Shown here piece after piece: positions 34,264 through 42,779 of a stretch of 64,000 nucleotides of DNA (its first letter is position 1; each line of letters opens with the position of its first letter). The position numbers were made by a program, and so were the translations under genes. Origin of the DNA: Paraburkholderia phenoliruptrix. Lineage in GTDB: Bacteria > Pseudomonadota > Gammaproteobacteria > Burkholderiales > Burkholderiaceae. Location of the stretch: the NCBI RefSeq assembly GCF_902859825.1, contig NZ_CADIKB010000021.1:1-64000 (forward strand). Direction: 5' to 3'. The notes under the pieces were generated by a model. It ran no database searches. It was not told the DNA's origin and saw nothing but the letters and a program-made list of their open reading frames with translations.

Positions 34264-34680
34264 TCAGGCGACCGCTGCGCGCGGCGCCTTCAGGCCGCCG
34301 AGCGCGAACGCGCCGCCGCCCAGCAACGACTGCACGACGAGCGTCACCGCCCAGAACGCCGGATATTCCCAGCCGCCGTGCGGCGAGCCGAAGCCCCAGC
34401 CGTTATGCCAATGCGCGGACATCGCGCCGAGCATGAACGGCAGCAGCACGAGCGCGACCCAGCGCACCTGCACGCCCAGCAAGAGCGCAATACCGCCGAT
34501 CAGCTCGACGAACGCCGTCACGTAAGCGAGCCATCCAGGCAAGCCGAGCGAAGCGAAGAACTGCGCCGTGCCGGGCAGCGTGAACACAAAAATTTTCTGC
34601 AGGCTGTGCGCGAGGTAGAGCACGCCGAGGGCGACGCGCAAGATCAAAGCCGCTAGGTCGGCGGAGCGGTTCGGGTTCAT
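34264..34680 (-). CDS. DoxX-family membrane protein
   Basis: A 138-residue protein with four hydrophobic segments, beginning MNPNRSADLAALILRVALGVLYLAHSLQKIF. DoxX-type motifs are the early LAHSLQK helix, the FVELIGGIALLLG helix and the LGAMSAHW element. Relatives take part in respiratory or redox membrane complexes and many are of unknown function. The ATG at 34680 follows AAGGATC; an in-frame extension to 34752 carries no family similarity. It is located downstream of cobQ on the same strand but separated by 147 bases. Confidence 0.85.
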   Translation of the reverse strand: MNPNRSADLAALILRVALGVLYLAHSLQKIFVFTLPGTAQFFASLGLPGWLAYVTAFVELIGGIALLLGVQVRWVALVLLPFMLGAMSAHWHNGWGFGSPHGGWEYPAFWAVTLVVQSLLGGGAFALGGLKAPRAAVA

Positions 34681-34827
34681 GACGGATCCTTGTGAGAGTG
34701 GAAGACGGCTCGATACGAAGCCGGTCGAATGCCCCCACTCTATTCCAACCAATACACGCGAAAAACCTTGAATCGCGCTTTGATTATTTCCCGATAAGAA
34801 TCAATGCTGACGCAAACGGGGCGGCGA

Positions 34828-36381
34828 TCAAGCCACCGCGGCCATTAATTTCGCCAGGTCGAGGTGCTCGGCGAGCGTGTCGGCGAGCCGTTCCAGCGAC
34901 GCTTCGCGCAGCGCGGGGTAGTCGATCGCCTCGGCGTCGCTCAGTCCCGCCCAGCCCAGCAGCGCCGCGCAGGCGGCCGGCGTGTCGAAGAGGCCGTGCA
35001 CGTAGGTGGCGAGGATCTGGCCGTCGGCGGAAATTGCGCCGTCGGGATGCGGCTCTCCCGCCTCTTCCGCCTCTCGCGTTTGTCGGGTTTGTACCAGCCG
35101 CAGCGCCGGCGTTTCCAGCGCCGGTCCCCGCGTCTCGCCCATATGAATCTCATAACCCGCGACTTGCGGCGAGCCCGGCAGCGCCAGGCGGCCCGTCACG
35201 TTCTTCAGCGTCTTGTCGCGCGTCAGCACAGTCGAGTAGTCGAGCCAGCCGAGTCCCGGGAATGTCCCCGGCGCGCCTTCCACGCCGTGCGGGTCGGCCA
35301 CCTCGCGGCCCAGCATCTGCATCCCGCCGCAGACGCCGATCACCCGCCCGCCATAGCGCAAATGCCGTTGCAGCACCGCGTCCCAACCTTGCGCACGCAG
35401 AAACGCCAGGTCGCCCGGCACGTTTTTCGAACCCGGCAGGATGATCAGATCAGCGGGCGGCGGCGCCATGCCGCTTCGCACGTAATGGAAATCGACCTGC
35501 GGATGGGCGCGCAGCGCGTCGAAATCCGTGTGATTGCTGATATGCGGCAACACCGGCACGACCACCCGCAGCGTGCGTGCGGCGTCGCCGCGCTGCGCGG
35601 CGCGCAGCTCGGGCGGCAGCATGTCCTCGGCGTCGAGCGTGAGGCCGTGCAGGTAAGGGACCACGCCGAGCACGGGCTTGCCGGTCTTCGCTTCCAGCCA
35701 GTCGAGCCCCGGCTTCAGCAGTCCAATATCGCCGCGAAACCGGTTGATGATGAAACCGCGCACGCGCGCCTGCTCGCTTTCTGACAGACACGCGAGCGTT
35801 CCCGTCAGATGCGCGAATACCCCGCCCCGGTCGATGTCGGCCACCAGCACAACCGGACAATCCACCGCCTCGGCGAAACCCATGTTGGCGATATCGCGCT
35901 CGCGCAGATTGATCTCGGCCGGACTGCCCGCGCCTTCGACGAAAATCGTGTCGTACGCCGCTTGCAGCCGCGCATAGGATTGCAGCACCGCCTCGAACGC
36001 GACGGGCTTGTACTCGTGATAAGCGCGGGCGTCGAGATTCATGCGCGCCTTGCCGTGGATGATCACCTGCGCGCCGCGATCGCTCGTCGGCTTGAGCAGC
36101 ACGGGATTCAGGTCGGTGTGCGCGGCGATGCCGGCCGCCACCGCCTGCAGCGCCTGGGCACGCCCGATCTCCCCGCCGTCAACGGTGACCGCGCTGTTAA
36201 GCGCCATGTTCTGCGGTTTGAAGGGCGCGACGCGCACCCCGGCGCGGCGCGCGAGCCGGCACAGGCCGGCGACGAGCGTGCTTTTGCCGGCATCGGACGT
36301 GGTGCCCTGGATCATCAGCGTGCCGCGCGGCACGGCGAGCGCGTCATGCGGGAACTCGGGCGAAACGGATTGGGTGCTCAC
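34828..36381 (-). CDS. cobQ: Cobyric acid synthase
   Basis: A 517-residue glutamine-dependent enzyme (CobQ/CbiP) that amidates four side chains of adenosylcobyrinic a,c-diamide. An N-terminal dethiobiotin-synthetase-like ATPase domain contains GTTSDAGKST near residue 25. The C-terminal type I glutamine amidotransferase domain has nucleophile Cys351 in GVCGGMQML and His462 in YVHGLFD. The reading frame extends to 36507; the GTG at 36381 (VSTQSVSPEFP) gives a normal-length enzyme, but the ribosome site is weak and the start is uncertain. It is divergent from cobU with a 129-base gap. Confidence 0.93.
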   Translation of the reverse strand: MSTQSVSPEFPHDALAVPRGTLMIQGTTSDAGKSTLVAGLCRLARRAGVRVAPFKPQNMALNSAVTVDGGEIGRAQALQAVAAGIAAHTDLNPVLLKPTSDRGAQVIIHGKARMNLDARAYHEYKPVAFEAVLQSYARLQAAYDTIFVEGAGSPAEINLRERDIANMGFAEAVDCPVVLVADIDRGGVFAHLTGTLACLSESEQARVRGFIINRFRGDIGLLKPGLDWLEAKTGKPVLGVVPYLHGLTLDAEDMLPPELRAAQRGDAARTLRVVVPVLPHISNHTDFDALRAHPQVDFHYVRSGMAPPPADLIILPGSKNVPGDLAFLRAQGWDAVLQRHLRYGGRVIGVCGGMQMLGREVADPHGVEGAPGTFPGLGWLDYSTVLTRDKTLKNVTGRLALPGSPQVAGYEIHMGETRGPALETPALRLVQTRQTREAEEAGEPHPDGAISADGQILATYVHGLFDTPAACAALLGWAGLSDAEAIDYPALREASLERLADTLAEHLDLAKLMAAVA

Positions 36382-36498
36382 GGAAACGTTGGACTCGGCG
36401 ATGGCAAGAGTGAAGGACGGGCCGCGAAGCAGAAAACCACGCGGCCGCCGCACGGATCGCGGCATTATCCCATCGCGCCGGGCCGCGCTGCGCGCCGG

Positions 36499-36504
36499 TA
36501 CAAT
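36499..36504 (+). promoter_or_regulatory. Candidate -10 element directly upstream of cobU
   Basis: TACAAT ends six bases before the cobU ATG at 36511. If used, transcription would start at or next to the start codon, giving a leaderless mRNA; no Shine-Dalgarno sequence is visible before the ATG. No good -35 is seen. Confidence 0.3.
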
Positions 36505-36510
36505 CACGCG

Positions 36511-37065
36511 ATGATTTCCCGCGACCTCACCTTCATTCTCGGCGGCGCGCGCTCAGGCAAGAGCGTGCACGCGGAGCAGCTTGCCGCCCGGAGCGCGCTG
36601 CCCGTCACCTATGTCGCCACCGCGCGCGTGGCCGGCGACGCCGAATTCAACGCGCGCATCGCGCATCATCGCGCGCGGCGGCCTGCGCACTGGCGGCTGC
36701 TGGAGGCGGATCTCGACCTCGCGGGCGCGGTGTCGAAGGTCGACGCGCCCGGGCATTGCACGCTGATCGACTGCCTGACGCTGTGGCTCGCCAACCTGCT
36801 GTGTCCCGCCGACGGCGAGCCGCTGCCGCCCGCTCGATATCAGGCGCACATCGAGGCGCTCGAGGCCGCGCTTGGGAACGCTCGCGGCAAGATCATCGCT
36901 GTCAGCAACGAAATCGGTCTGGGCGTCGTGCCGCTCGGCGCGGCCACGCGTCTTTACGTCGACGAACTCGGGCGGCTCAATCAGCGCATCGCGGCACTCT
37001 CCACCCAGGCCACGCTGATGGTCGCGGGCCTGCCGCTCGCGCTGAAACCCGCGGGCGGCGCGTGA
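36511..37065 (+). CDS. cobU: Adenosylcobinamide kinase / adenosylcobinamide-phosphate guanylyltransferase
   Basis: A 184-residue bifunctional CobU/CobP enzyme that phosphorylates adenosylcobinamide and then transfers GMP to give adenosylcobinamide-GDP. The P-loop GGARSGKS is at 11-18 and the guanylylated-histidine region RIAHHRARRP, with the candidate His at 52/53, is in the expected place. Its TGA shares a base with the ATG of cbiB (TGATG), so the two are translationally coupled. The plus-strand unit runs cobU-cbiB-cobD-btuF. Confidence 0.95.
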   Translation: MISRDLTFILGGARSGKSVHAEQLAARSALPVTYVATARVAGDAEFNARIAHHRARRPAHWRLLEADLDLAGAVSKVDAPGHCTLIDCLTLWLANLLCPADGEPLPPARYQAHIEALEAALGNARGKIIAVSNEIGLGVVPLGAATRLYVDELGRLNQRIAALSTQATLMVAGLPLALKPAGGA

Positions 37066-38000
37066 TGCTGTCGCTTCCACTCATCGTGACGTTGGCAACG
37101 GCGAGCGTGGCCGTCGACCGCTGGATCGGCGAGCCGCGCGGCGCGCATCCGCTCGTCGGCTTCGGCAAATGGGCGGCGCGCCTCGAAGCACACTACAACC
37201 GCGGCCGGCGCCTGCGGCTGAAGGGCTTGCTGGCCTGGGCGCTGGCCGTGCTGCCGCCGGTGCTCGCTGCCTCGTGGCTCGTGGCCGTGCTGCCGTTTTT
37301 TGCGGCCTGCGCCGTCCACGTCGCGCTGCTGTGGTTCGCGCTCGGCGCACGCAGTCTGCACGACCATATCGAGCCGATTGCGCAGGCGCTCGCGCAGCGC
37401 GACCTCGCGCAGGCGCGCCTCTTGACCGCGCGCATCGTCTCGCGCGAAACCGCGCATGCCGACGAAGCCGCCCTGTCGCGCGCCGCGGTCGAATCGGCGC
37501 TGGAAAACGGCAACGACGCCATTTTCGGCGCCCTCTTCTGGTTTGCAATTGCGGGCGGGCCGGGTGCGCTCGGCTTTCGCCTCGCCAATACGCTCGATGC
37601 GATGTGGGGTTATCGCACGCCGCGCTATCTACGCTTCGGCTGGGCCGCCGCGCGCCTCGACGACGTGCTCAACTGGATTCCCGCGCGCCTCACCGCCGCG
37701 AGCTACGCGCTGCTCGGCGACACGCGCACCGCGTGGCGCTGCTGGCGCGAGCAGGCGCCGCGCTGGGACAGTCCGAATGCCGGGCCGGTGATGGCCTCGG
37801 GCGCGGGCAGCCTGAATGTGCTGATCGGCGGCCCGGCGGTGTATCACGGCGCGCTCGAACATCGGCCCATGCTCGGCTTCGGCCATCCCGCAAAGGCCGC
37901 GCATATCACGGCCGCGCTGATGCTGGTCGAGCGCACCGTCATTCTGTGGCTTGCGGTACTGATCGTGCTGGCCTTGCTGAGCGTGCCGCTGCATGTCTGA
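37065..38000 (+). CDS. cbiB: Adenosylcobinamide-phosphate synthase CbiB/CobD
   Basis: A 311-residue integral membrane protein with about five hydrophobic segments. It carries the family blocks DRWIGEPRGAHPLVGFGKW (18-36 region), ARRIVSRETA-like, and NGNDAIFGALFWFAIAGGPGA near 155. It attaches aminopropanol phosphate (or its precursor) to cobyric acid. The downstream gene makes that precursor and overlaps it by eight bases. Called CobD in the Pseudomonas nomenclature; I use cbiB to avoid confusion with the next gene. Confidence 0.95.
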   Translation: MLSLPLIVTLATASVAVDRWIGEPRGAHPLVGFGKWAARLEAHYNRGRRLRLKGLLAWALAVLPPVLAASWLVAVLPFFAACAVHVALLWFALGARSLHDHIEPIAQALAQRDLAQARLLTARIVSRETAHADEAALSRAAVESALENGNDAIFGALFWFAIAGGPGALGFRLANTLDAMWGYRTPRYLRFGWAAARLDDVLNWIPARLTAASYALLGDTRTAWRCWREQAPRWDSPNAGPVMASGAGSLNVLIGGPAVYHGALEHRPMLGFGHPAKAAHITAALMLVERTVILWLAVLIVLALLSVPLHV

Positions 38001-39132
38001 GCGAAGCGCCGTGCCGAATTCACTTCGCCATACGGACCCTCAGCAGGGCTCGCCCGCGACGGCTTCGTCTGCATCGGCTGACGCGTCGCCTCACGCCCCG
38101 CCTCACGCCCCGCCTCTCGCTTCAATCACGCACGGCGGCAACCTGCACGAAGCCGCCGCGCGCTATCGCATCCCGTACGAAGACTGGCTGGATCTGTCGA
38201 CAGGCATCAATCCGCACGGCTATCCGGTGCCGCCCGTCCCCGCCGATGCGTGGCGCCGTCTGCCCGACGAAGGCGACGGCCTCGCCGAGTGCGCCGCGCG
38301 CTATTACGGCGTGCCCGATGCGGCGCACGTGTTGCCCGTTGCGGGAAGCCAGGCGGCCATCCGTGCGCTGCCGGCCTTGCTGCCGCGCGCGCCAGTCGGG
38401 GTCGCGCCGCTCACGTACAGCGAATACGCACCGGCATTCGAACGTGCCGGGCATCGCGTCGTAGCGCTCGATATTTCGTGGGACGTCCTGCCCGAGGCGC
38501 TCACGCATGTAATCGTTGTGAATCCGAACAATCCGACCGCCGAGCACCTGAGCGCGGCAAAGCTGCTTGCGTGGCATGCGCAACTGAGCGAGCGCGGCGG
38601 CACGCTGCTTGTCGACGAAGCCTTCGCCGACACCGTGCCCGCCGCTTCGCTTGCGGCCCACACGAACCGCGAAGGTCTCGTCGTGCTGCGCTCGCCGGGC
38701 AAGTTCTTCGGGCTCGCGGGCGTGCGCGCCGGTTTCGTGCTGGCATCACCCGCCGTGCTGCAAAGCTTGCGGCTCGCGCTGGGCGCGTGGACCGTCAGCG
38801 GCCCGGCGCGGCATGCCGTCAAAGCGGCATTCGCGGATCACGCCTGGCAGCAGCAGATGCGCTCGCGGCTCGCCGCAGACAGCGCGCGCCTCGTCGCGCT
38901 GCTGCAGGCCCACGGCATTCGCCCACGCGCCACGCCGCTTTTCGCATGGACCGACGACGCGCGCGCCGCCGCCCTGCATGAAGCGCTGGCCACACGCGGT
39001 GTGTGGACGCGGCTTTTCGCCGCCTCGGGCAGCGTGCGTTTCGGCTTGCCTCACAGCGAGGCGGAATGGGCGCGTCTTCAAGACAGCTTGCGTGCCGCGA
39101 TGGAAACGATCGACGCGGCGGGAACACGCTGA
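37993..39132 (+). CDS. cobD: Threonine-phosphate decarboxylase
   Basis: A 379-residue PLP enzyme of aminotransferase fold type I making aminopropanol phosphate for the cobalamin nucleotide loop. The PLP lysine is K237 in RSPGKFFGLAGVRAG; the VNPNNPTAEHL element and the LVDEAFAD aspartate are also visible. An N-terminal Ala/Ser/Pro-rich, His-containing stretch of about 45 residues precedes the family start (ITHGGNLHEAA). It overlaps cbiB by eight bases. Named CobC in Pseudomonas. Confidence 0.93.
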   Translation: MSERSAVPNSLRHTDPQQGSPATASSASADASPHAPPHAPPLASITHGGNLHEAAARYRIPYEDWLDLSTGINPHGYPVPPVPADAWRRLPDEGDGLAECAARYYGVPDAAHVLPVAGSQAAIRALPALLPRAPVGVAPLTYSEYAPAFERAGHRVVALDISWDVLPEALTHVIVVNPNNPTAEHLSAAKLLAWHAQLSERGGTLLVDEAFADTVPAASLAAHTNREGLVVLRSPGKFFGLAGVRAGFVLASPAVLQSLRLALGAWTVSGPARHAVKAAFADHAWQQQMRSRLAADSARLVALLQAHGIRPRATPLFAWTDDARAAALHEALATRGVWTRLFAASGSVRFGLPHSEAEWARLQDSLRAAMETIDAAGTR

Positions 39133-39213
39133 TCCGTGGATCACCGCGCAAAACAGCCGCGCCTTACAGCGCCCATGGAAACGCTCAACGCAGACACTCG
39201 ACGTCAGGCCCCG

Positions 39214-40143
39214 ATGACTTCATCCGCGCGCTTCATGCGCCTCATGCGCCTCACCCTCGCTGCCGGCCTCATTGCCGTGACCTTGCCGGCGCGCGCCGGC
39301 ATCACCGTGACCGACGACACAGGTGCCGCCGTGACGCTCCCCGCCGCGGCCCAGCGCGTCATCAGCCTCGCGCCGCACGTGACCGAACTGCTGTACGCGG
39401 CCGGCGGCGCATCGAAGATGGTGGGCGCCGTGTCCTACAGCGACTATCCGCCCGAGGCGAAACAGCTGCCGCGCGTCGGCGACAACAAGTCGCTCGATCT
39501 CGAACGCATCGTCGCGTTGAAACCCGATCTGATCGTGGTGTGGCGGCATGGCAATGCACAACGTCAACTCGAACGTCTGCGCGAATTGCACATACCGTTG
39601 TTCTTCAGCGAGCCGCACCGCCTGGACGATATTGCCGTCTCGCTGACGAAGCTCGGCCAGTTGCTCGGCACGTCGTCCACCGCGGATCCGGCGGCCGCCG
39701 CGTATCGCCGCGACATCGCGAATCTGCGCGCGCAGTACGCAAAACGGCCGGCCGTGAGCGTGTTCTATCAGGTGTGGGATCAGCCGTTGATGACGCTCAA
39801 CGGCGAGCACATGGTCAGCGACGTGATCGAGCTATGCGGCGGGCGCAACGTGTTCGCCGCGCTGCAACCGCTCGTGCCGACGGTGTCGACGGAAGCGGTG
39901 CTCGCCGCGAATCCCGAAGCCATCGTCACGGCGGCGCCCGGCGCGACGAAACCGGACACCCCGTTGCCGCAGCTCGGCGCATGGCGCGCGTGGCCGCGTC
40001 TATTGGCGGTGGCGGATAACAACCTGTTTGCCATCGACGGCGATCTCATCAACCGGCCCTCGCCGCGCATCGTGCAAGGCGCGAAGCAGATGTGCGAGGA
40101 CCTCGAACTCGCGCGCTCGCGCAGGAAGCCGAACGCTCAGTGA
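39214..40143 (+). CDS. btuF: Cobalamin ABC transporter periplasmic binding protein (BtuF-like)
   Basis: A 309-residue class III solute-binding protein with a signal peptide (MTSSARFMRLMRLTLAAGLIAVTLPARA) and two lobes; VISLAPHVTELLYAAGG and VGAVSYSDYPPEAKQLPRVG match the corrinoid-binding BtuF branch. The ATG at 39214 places the hydrophobic core correctly, although the frame extends to a GTG at 39136 four bases after the cobD stop. Its permease and ATPase partners (btuC, btuD) are encoded on the opposite strand about 3.5 kb away. Confidence 0.88.
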   Translation: MTSSARFMRLMRLTLAAGLIAVTLPARAGITVTDDTGAAVTLPAAAQRVISLAPHVTELLYAAGGASKMVGAVSYSDYPPEAKQLPRVGDNKSLDLERIVALKPDLIVVWRHGNAQRQLERLRELHIPLFFSEPHRLDDIAVSLTKLGQLLGTSSTADPAAAAYRRDIANLRAQYAKRPAVSVFYQVWDQPLMTLNGEHMVSDVIELCGGRNVFAALQPLVPTVSTEAVLAANPEAIVTAAPGATKPDTPLPQLGAWRAWPRLLAVADNNLFAIDGDLINRPSPRIVQGAKQMCEDLELARSRRKPNAQ

Positions 40144-40179
40144 CCCAAGTGACTGACTCAGGCGCCCGACCTAAGCTGG

Positions 40180-40231
40180 ACTTAGGGGCGTGACTTAGGG
40201 GCGTGACTTAGGAGCGTGAGTCAAGAGCGTC
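40180..40231 (+). repeat. 13-bp tandem repeat between btuF and cobC
   Basis: ACTTAGGGGCGTG occurs twice exactly (40180-40192, 40193-40205), a third time with one change (40206-40218) and a fourth degenerate time (40219-40231). It occupies the 132-base gap between the convergent stops of btuF and cobC. It is followed by ACTCGTGACTCAG. No terminator hairpin with a T run is present there. Confidence 0.75.
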
Positions 40232-40275
40232 ACTCGTGACTCAGCCGCGGCAAAGCGGACGAACCGCGCCCGCGC

Positions 40276-40866
40276 TCACGCATTCCATTTCACAAGCGAC
40301 CACGCCTGCCCTTCGGCGCCGCGGCGAAGCCAGACCATGCCGCCCGTCTCGAGCGACCAGCGCAAGCAGCGTTCGAGCGGCAGATCGAGCGCGAGTGACG
40401 CAATCGCGCGCATCACGCCCGCATGCGTGACCACATACGCGGGCGAGAGTTCGCGAGTCTGCGTGTACGCATCGAACCATGCCCGCACGCGCATGACGAA
40501 CTGCGCCACGCTCTCGCCGCCATGCGCTCGCGCGTGTTCGAAATTCGCAGCCCAGTCGTCGAGCAGTTCGCGATCGATCGCGTCCCAGCGGCGCTCTTCC
40601 CAAGCGCCGAAGTTCATTTCCTTCAAGCGGTCGTCGTGGCTCAGCACGCAGCCGAAATCGTTCGCCATTTCGACGGCGAGCGCGGAGCAGCGCGTCAGCG
40701 GACTCGACATGACGACGCGCGGCGCGGGGACCTGCAAGGCCGCCAGCCGCAGCGCGAGCGCGGCCGACGACACGTCGGCGGCCTCGGCGAGCGCCACGTC
40801 GCTGTGGCCGTAGCAGACACCCGCGTCGAGCGCGACGGCGGGATGGCGAATCAGAACGATATCCAT
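40276..40866 (-). CDS. cobC: Alpha-ribazole phosphatase (histidine phosphatase family)
   Basis: A 196-residue histidine-phosphatase protein with the N-terminal phosphohistidine motif RHP at 7-9 (a change from the usual RHG) and the later VVTHAGVMRA His. In the context of cobS and cobT it is the CobC that dephosphorylates alpha-ribazole phosphate or adenosylcobalamin phosphate. A longer upstream open frame exists, but the ATG at 40866, overlapping the end of cobS by 16 bases, gives the family start MDIVLIRHP. It is the last gene of the riboswitch-controlled operon. Confidence 0.9.
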   Translation of the reverse strand: MDIVLIRHPAVALDAGVCYGHSDVALAEAADVSSAALALRLAALQVPAPRVVMSSPLTRCSALAVEMANDFGCVLSHDDRLKEMNFGAWEERRWDAIDRELLDDWAANFEHARAHGGESVAQFVMRVRAWFDAYTQTRELSPAYVVTHAGVMRAIASLALDLPLERCLRWSLETGGMVWLRRGAEGQAWSLVKWNA

Positions 40867-41636
40867 GCGAGCCCCACGAGGTAGATGCCCAGTTCGAAAA
40901 TCTGCTGCGCCAGGCCAAGGCAGTCGCCGGTGTAGCCGCCTATGCGCCTCGTGAAATAGCGGCCCATTGCAAAGCGCAGCACGAGCAGCAGCGCAAGCGC
41001 CGCGCCGGCAAAACGCCAGTCGCCCATGAAGAGCCCACGCGGACCGTCCGGCCACAACAGCCACGGCAATCCGAAAATCGCCGCACACAGGAGTGCTGGG
41101 GCGCTCAGACGCTGCGCAACCGGCTTCGCCTTGCCTTCGGCGCGCACGTAGTCGTGCGTCGCGAGGTAGCTGATTGCGCCCGCGCGGCTTGCCGCATGGG
41201 CCGCGATCATCAGACTGGCGGCGCGCAGCGGCGGCAACGCGGCGAGCGTTTGCCACTTGAGCGCGAGCGCAACGACGAGCGCGATTGCGCCGAATGCGCC
41301 GATCCGCGAGTCATGCATGATGCGCAACACGTCGTCGCGCGTATAGGCGCCACCGAACGCATCGACGCAATCGGCCAGACCGTCCTCATGAAACGCGCCG
41401 GTGATCAAGAGCGACGACGCCATCGACAGCAACACCGCGATGCCCGCCGGAAACACGCGCAGCGCCGCGAGGTAGACTAGTGCACTGACGCCGCCGATCA
41501 ACACGCCGACGAGCGGAAAATAACGCGCCGCCGCATTCAGATAGTGCGGTTCGTAGCCGACCCAGCGCGGCACGGGCACACGCGTGAAATAGCCAAGCGC
41601 CGTGAAGAAATAGCGCAATTCCGCCAGCGGGTTCAT
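40851..41636 (-). CDS. cobS: Adenosylcobinamide-GDP ribazoletransferase (cobalamin synthase)
   Basis: A 261-residue polytopic membrane enzyme joining adenosylcobinamide-GDP and alpha-ribazole. It shows the acidic signature region GAFHEDGLADCVDAFGGAYT near 80-100, with hydrophobic helices around it. It starts with ATG (MNPLAELRYFFTALGYFTRVP, the family N-terminus). It follows cobT by 48 bases and overlaps cobC. Confidence 0.95.
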   Translation of the reverse strand: MNPLAELRYFFTALGYFTRVPVPRWVGYEPHYLNAAARYFPLVGVLIGGVSALVYLAALRVFPAGIAVLLSMASSLLITGAFHEDGLADCVDAFGGAYTRDDVLRIMHDSRIGAFGAIALVVALALKWQTLAALPPLRAASLMIAAHAASRAGAISYLATHDYVRAEGKAKPVAQRLSAPALLCAAIFGLPWLLWPDGPRGLFMGDWRFAGAALALLLVLRFAMGRYFTRRIGGYTGDCLGLAQQIFELGIYLVGLAWISF

Positions 41637-41684
41637 GGGTGCGTCGTCGCGTGCATGATGTGGGAAAAAGTCGGCGCGCGTCGC

Positions 41685-42746
41685 TCAGGCTTCGCGATTC
41701 GCGACGCCAGCCGATTCGAAGCTCGCCATCTCGTTGATGAACGCGCAGGCCGCGCGCAGCAGCGGCACGGCGAGCGCCGCGCCGGTGCCTTCGCCGAGCC
41801 GCATGTCGAGCGACAGCAGCGGCTTCGCGCCGAAATGCGCGAGCATGCGCCGGTGCCCCGCTTCGTCCGATGCATGCGCAAACACGCAGTATTCGCGCAC
41901 GTGAGGCGTGATCGCGTCGGCAACCAGCAGCGCCGAACTGGCGATGAAGCCGTCCACGACGATCGTCATCCGTGCGTGCGCAGCCGCGAGATACGCGCCC
42001 GCCATCATGGCGATTTCAAAGCCCCCGAAGGTTGCGAGCACATCGAATGCGGCATGACACGCGTCGTGATGCGCGAGCGCCGCGGCCAGCACAGCGCGCT
42101 TTTTCGCGAGCCCCGCGTCGTCGAGACCGGTGCCGCGGCCCACGCACTCGCCGATCGGCACGCCGCACAGGCGGCTCATCAGACACGCCGCCGCCGACGT
42201 ATTCGCGATGCCCATCTCGCCGAAACCGATCACATTGCTGCCGAGCGCCGCGTGATGCCGCACGCGCGCGGCGCCCGCTTGCATGGCGGCCAGCGCCTCG
42301 TCGTACGTCATCGCCGGTTCGTGCGCGAAGTTGCGCGTGCCCGCCGCAACGGGAATGTCGACGAGCCCGTCGGTGCGCGGCAGCGGCGTCGCAATGCCCG
42401 CATTCACCACTTCGAGTTCGATGCCCGCCACGCGGCTGAACGCATTGACCGCCGCGCCGCCCGCGAGGAAATTCGCAACCATCTGCGCGGTCACCGCTTG
42501 CGGATAAGGGCTCACGCCTTCGGCGGCAATACCGTGGTCGCCCGCGAACACGATCAGCACCGGCCGTTCTACCGCGGGACGCGTGCTGCGCTGGATCAGG
42601 CCCATTTGACGCGCGAGCGTTTCGAGCTGACCGAGACTGCCGGGCGGCTTCGTCTTCGTATCGATGATGTGCTGAAGTTCGCCGCGCAAGCTTTGATCGA
42701 GCGGTTCAACTTCGGGCAACGCGGCCGAGCCAGTCGTGAATGTCAT
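41685..42746 (-). CDS. cobT: Nicotinate-nucleotide--dimethylbenzimidazole phosphoribosyltransferase
   Basis: A 353-residue CobT that activates the lower ligand of cobalamin to alpha-ribazole phosphate. The catalytic glutamate is E319 in RLGEGTGAAL, and KPPGSLGQLE and VFAGDHGIAAEG are family blocks. A TTG at 42758 is in frame, but the ATG at 42746 (MTFTTGSAALPEVE) is preferred. It sits between btuD and cobS on the same strand with short gaps. Confidence 0.95.
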   Translation of the reverse strand: MTFTTGSAALPEVEPLDQSLRGELQHIIDTKTKPPGSLGQLETLARQMGLIQRSTRPAVERPVLIVFAGDHGIAAEGVSPYPQAVTAQMVANFLAGGAAVNAFSRVAGIELEVVNAGIATPLPRTDGLVDIPVAAGTRNFAHEPAMTYDEALAAMQAGAARVRHHAALGSNVIGFGEMGIANTSAAACLMSRLCGVPIGECVGRGTGLDDAGLAKKRAVLAAALAHHDACHAAFDVLATFGGFEIAMMAGAYLAAAHARMTIVVDGFIASSALLVADAITPHVREYCVFAHASDEAGHRRMLAHFGAKPLLSLDMRLGEGTGAALAVPLLRAACAFINEMASFESAGVANREA

Positions 42747-42779
42747 GAGTGCCTGCAAATAGATGATGTTGTGTTCTGT

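Noticed and set aside
40180..40231. 13-bp repeats considered as a CRISPR array
   Set aside because: Units are head to tail without spacers and far too short for CRISPR repeats; no cas genes are present.
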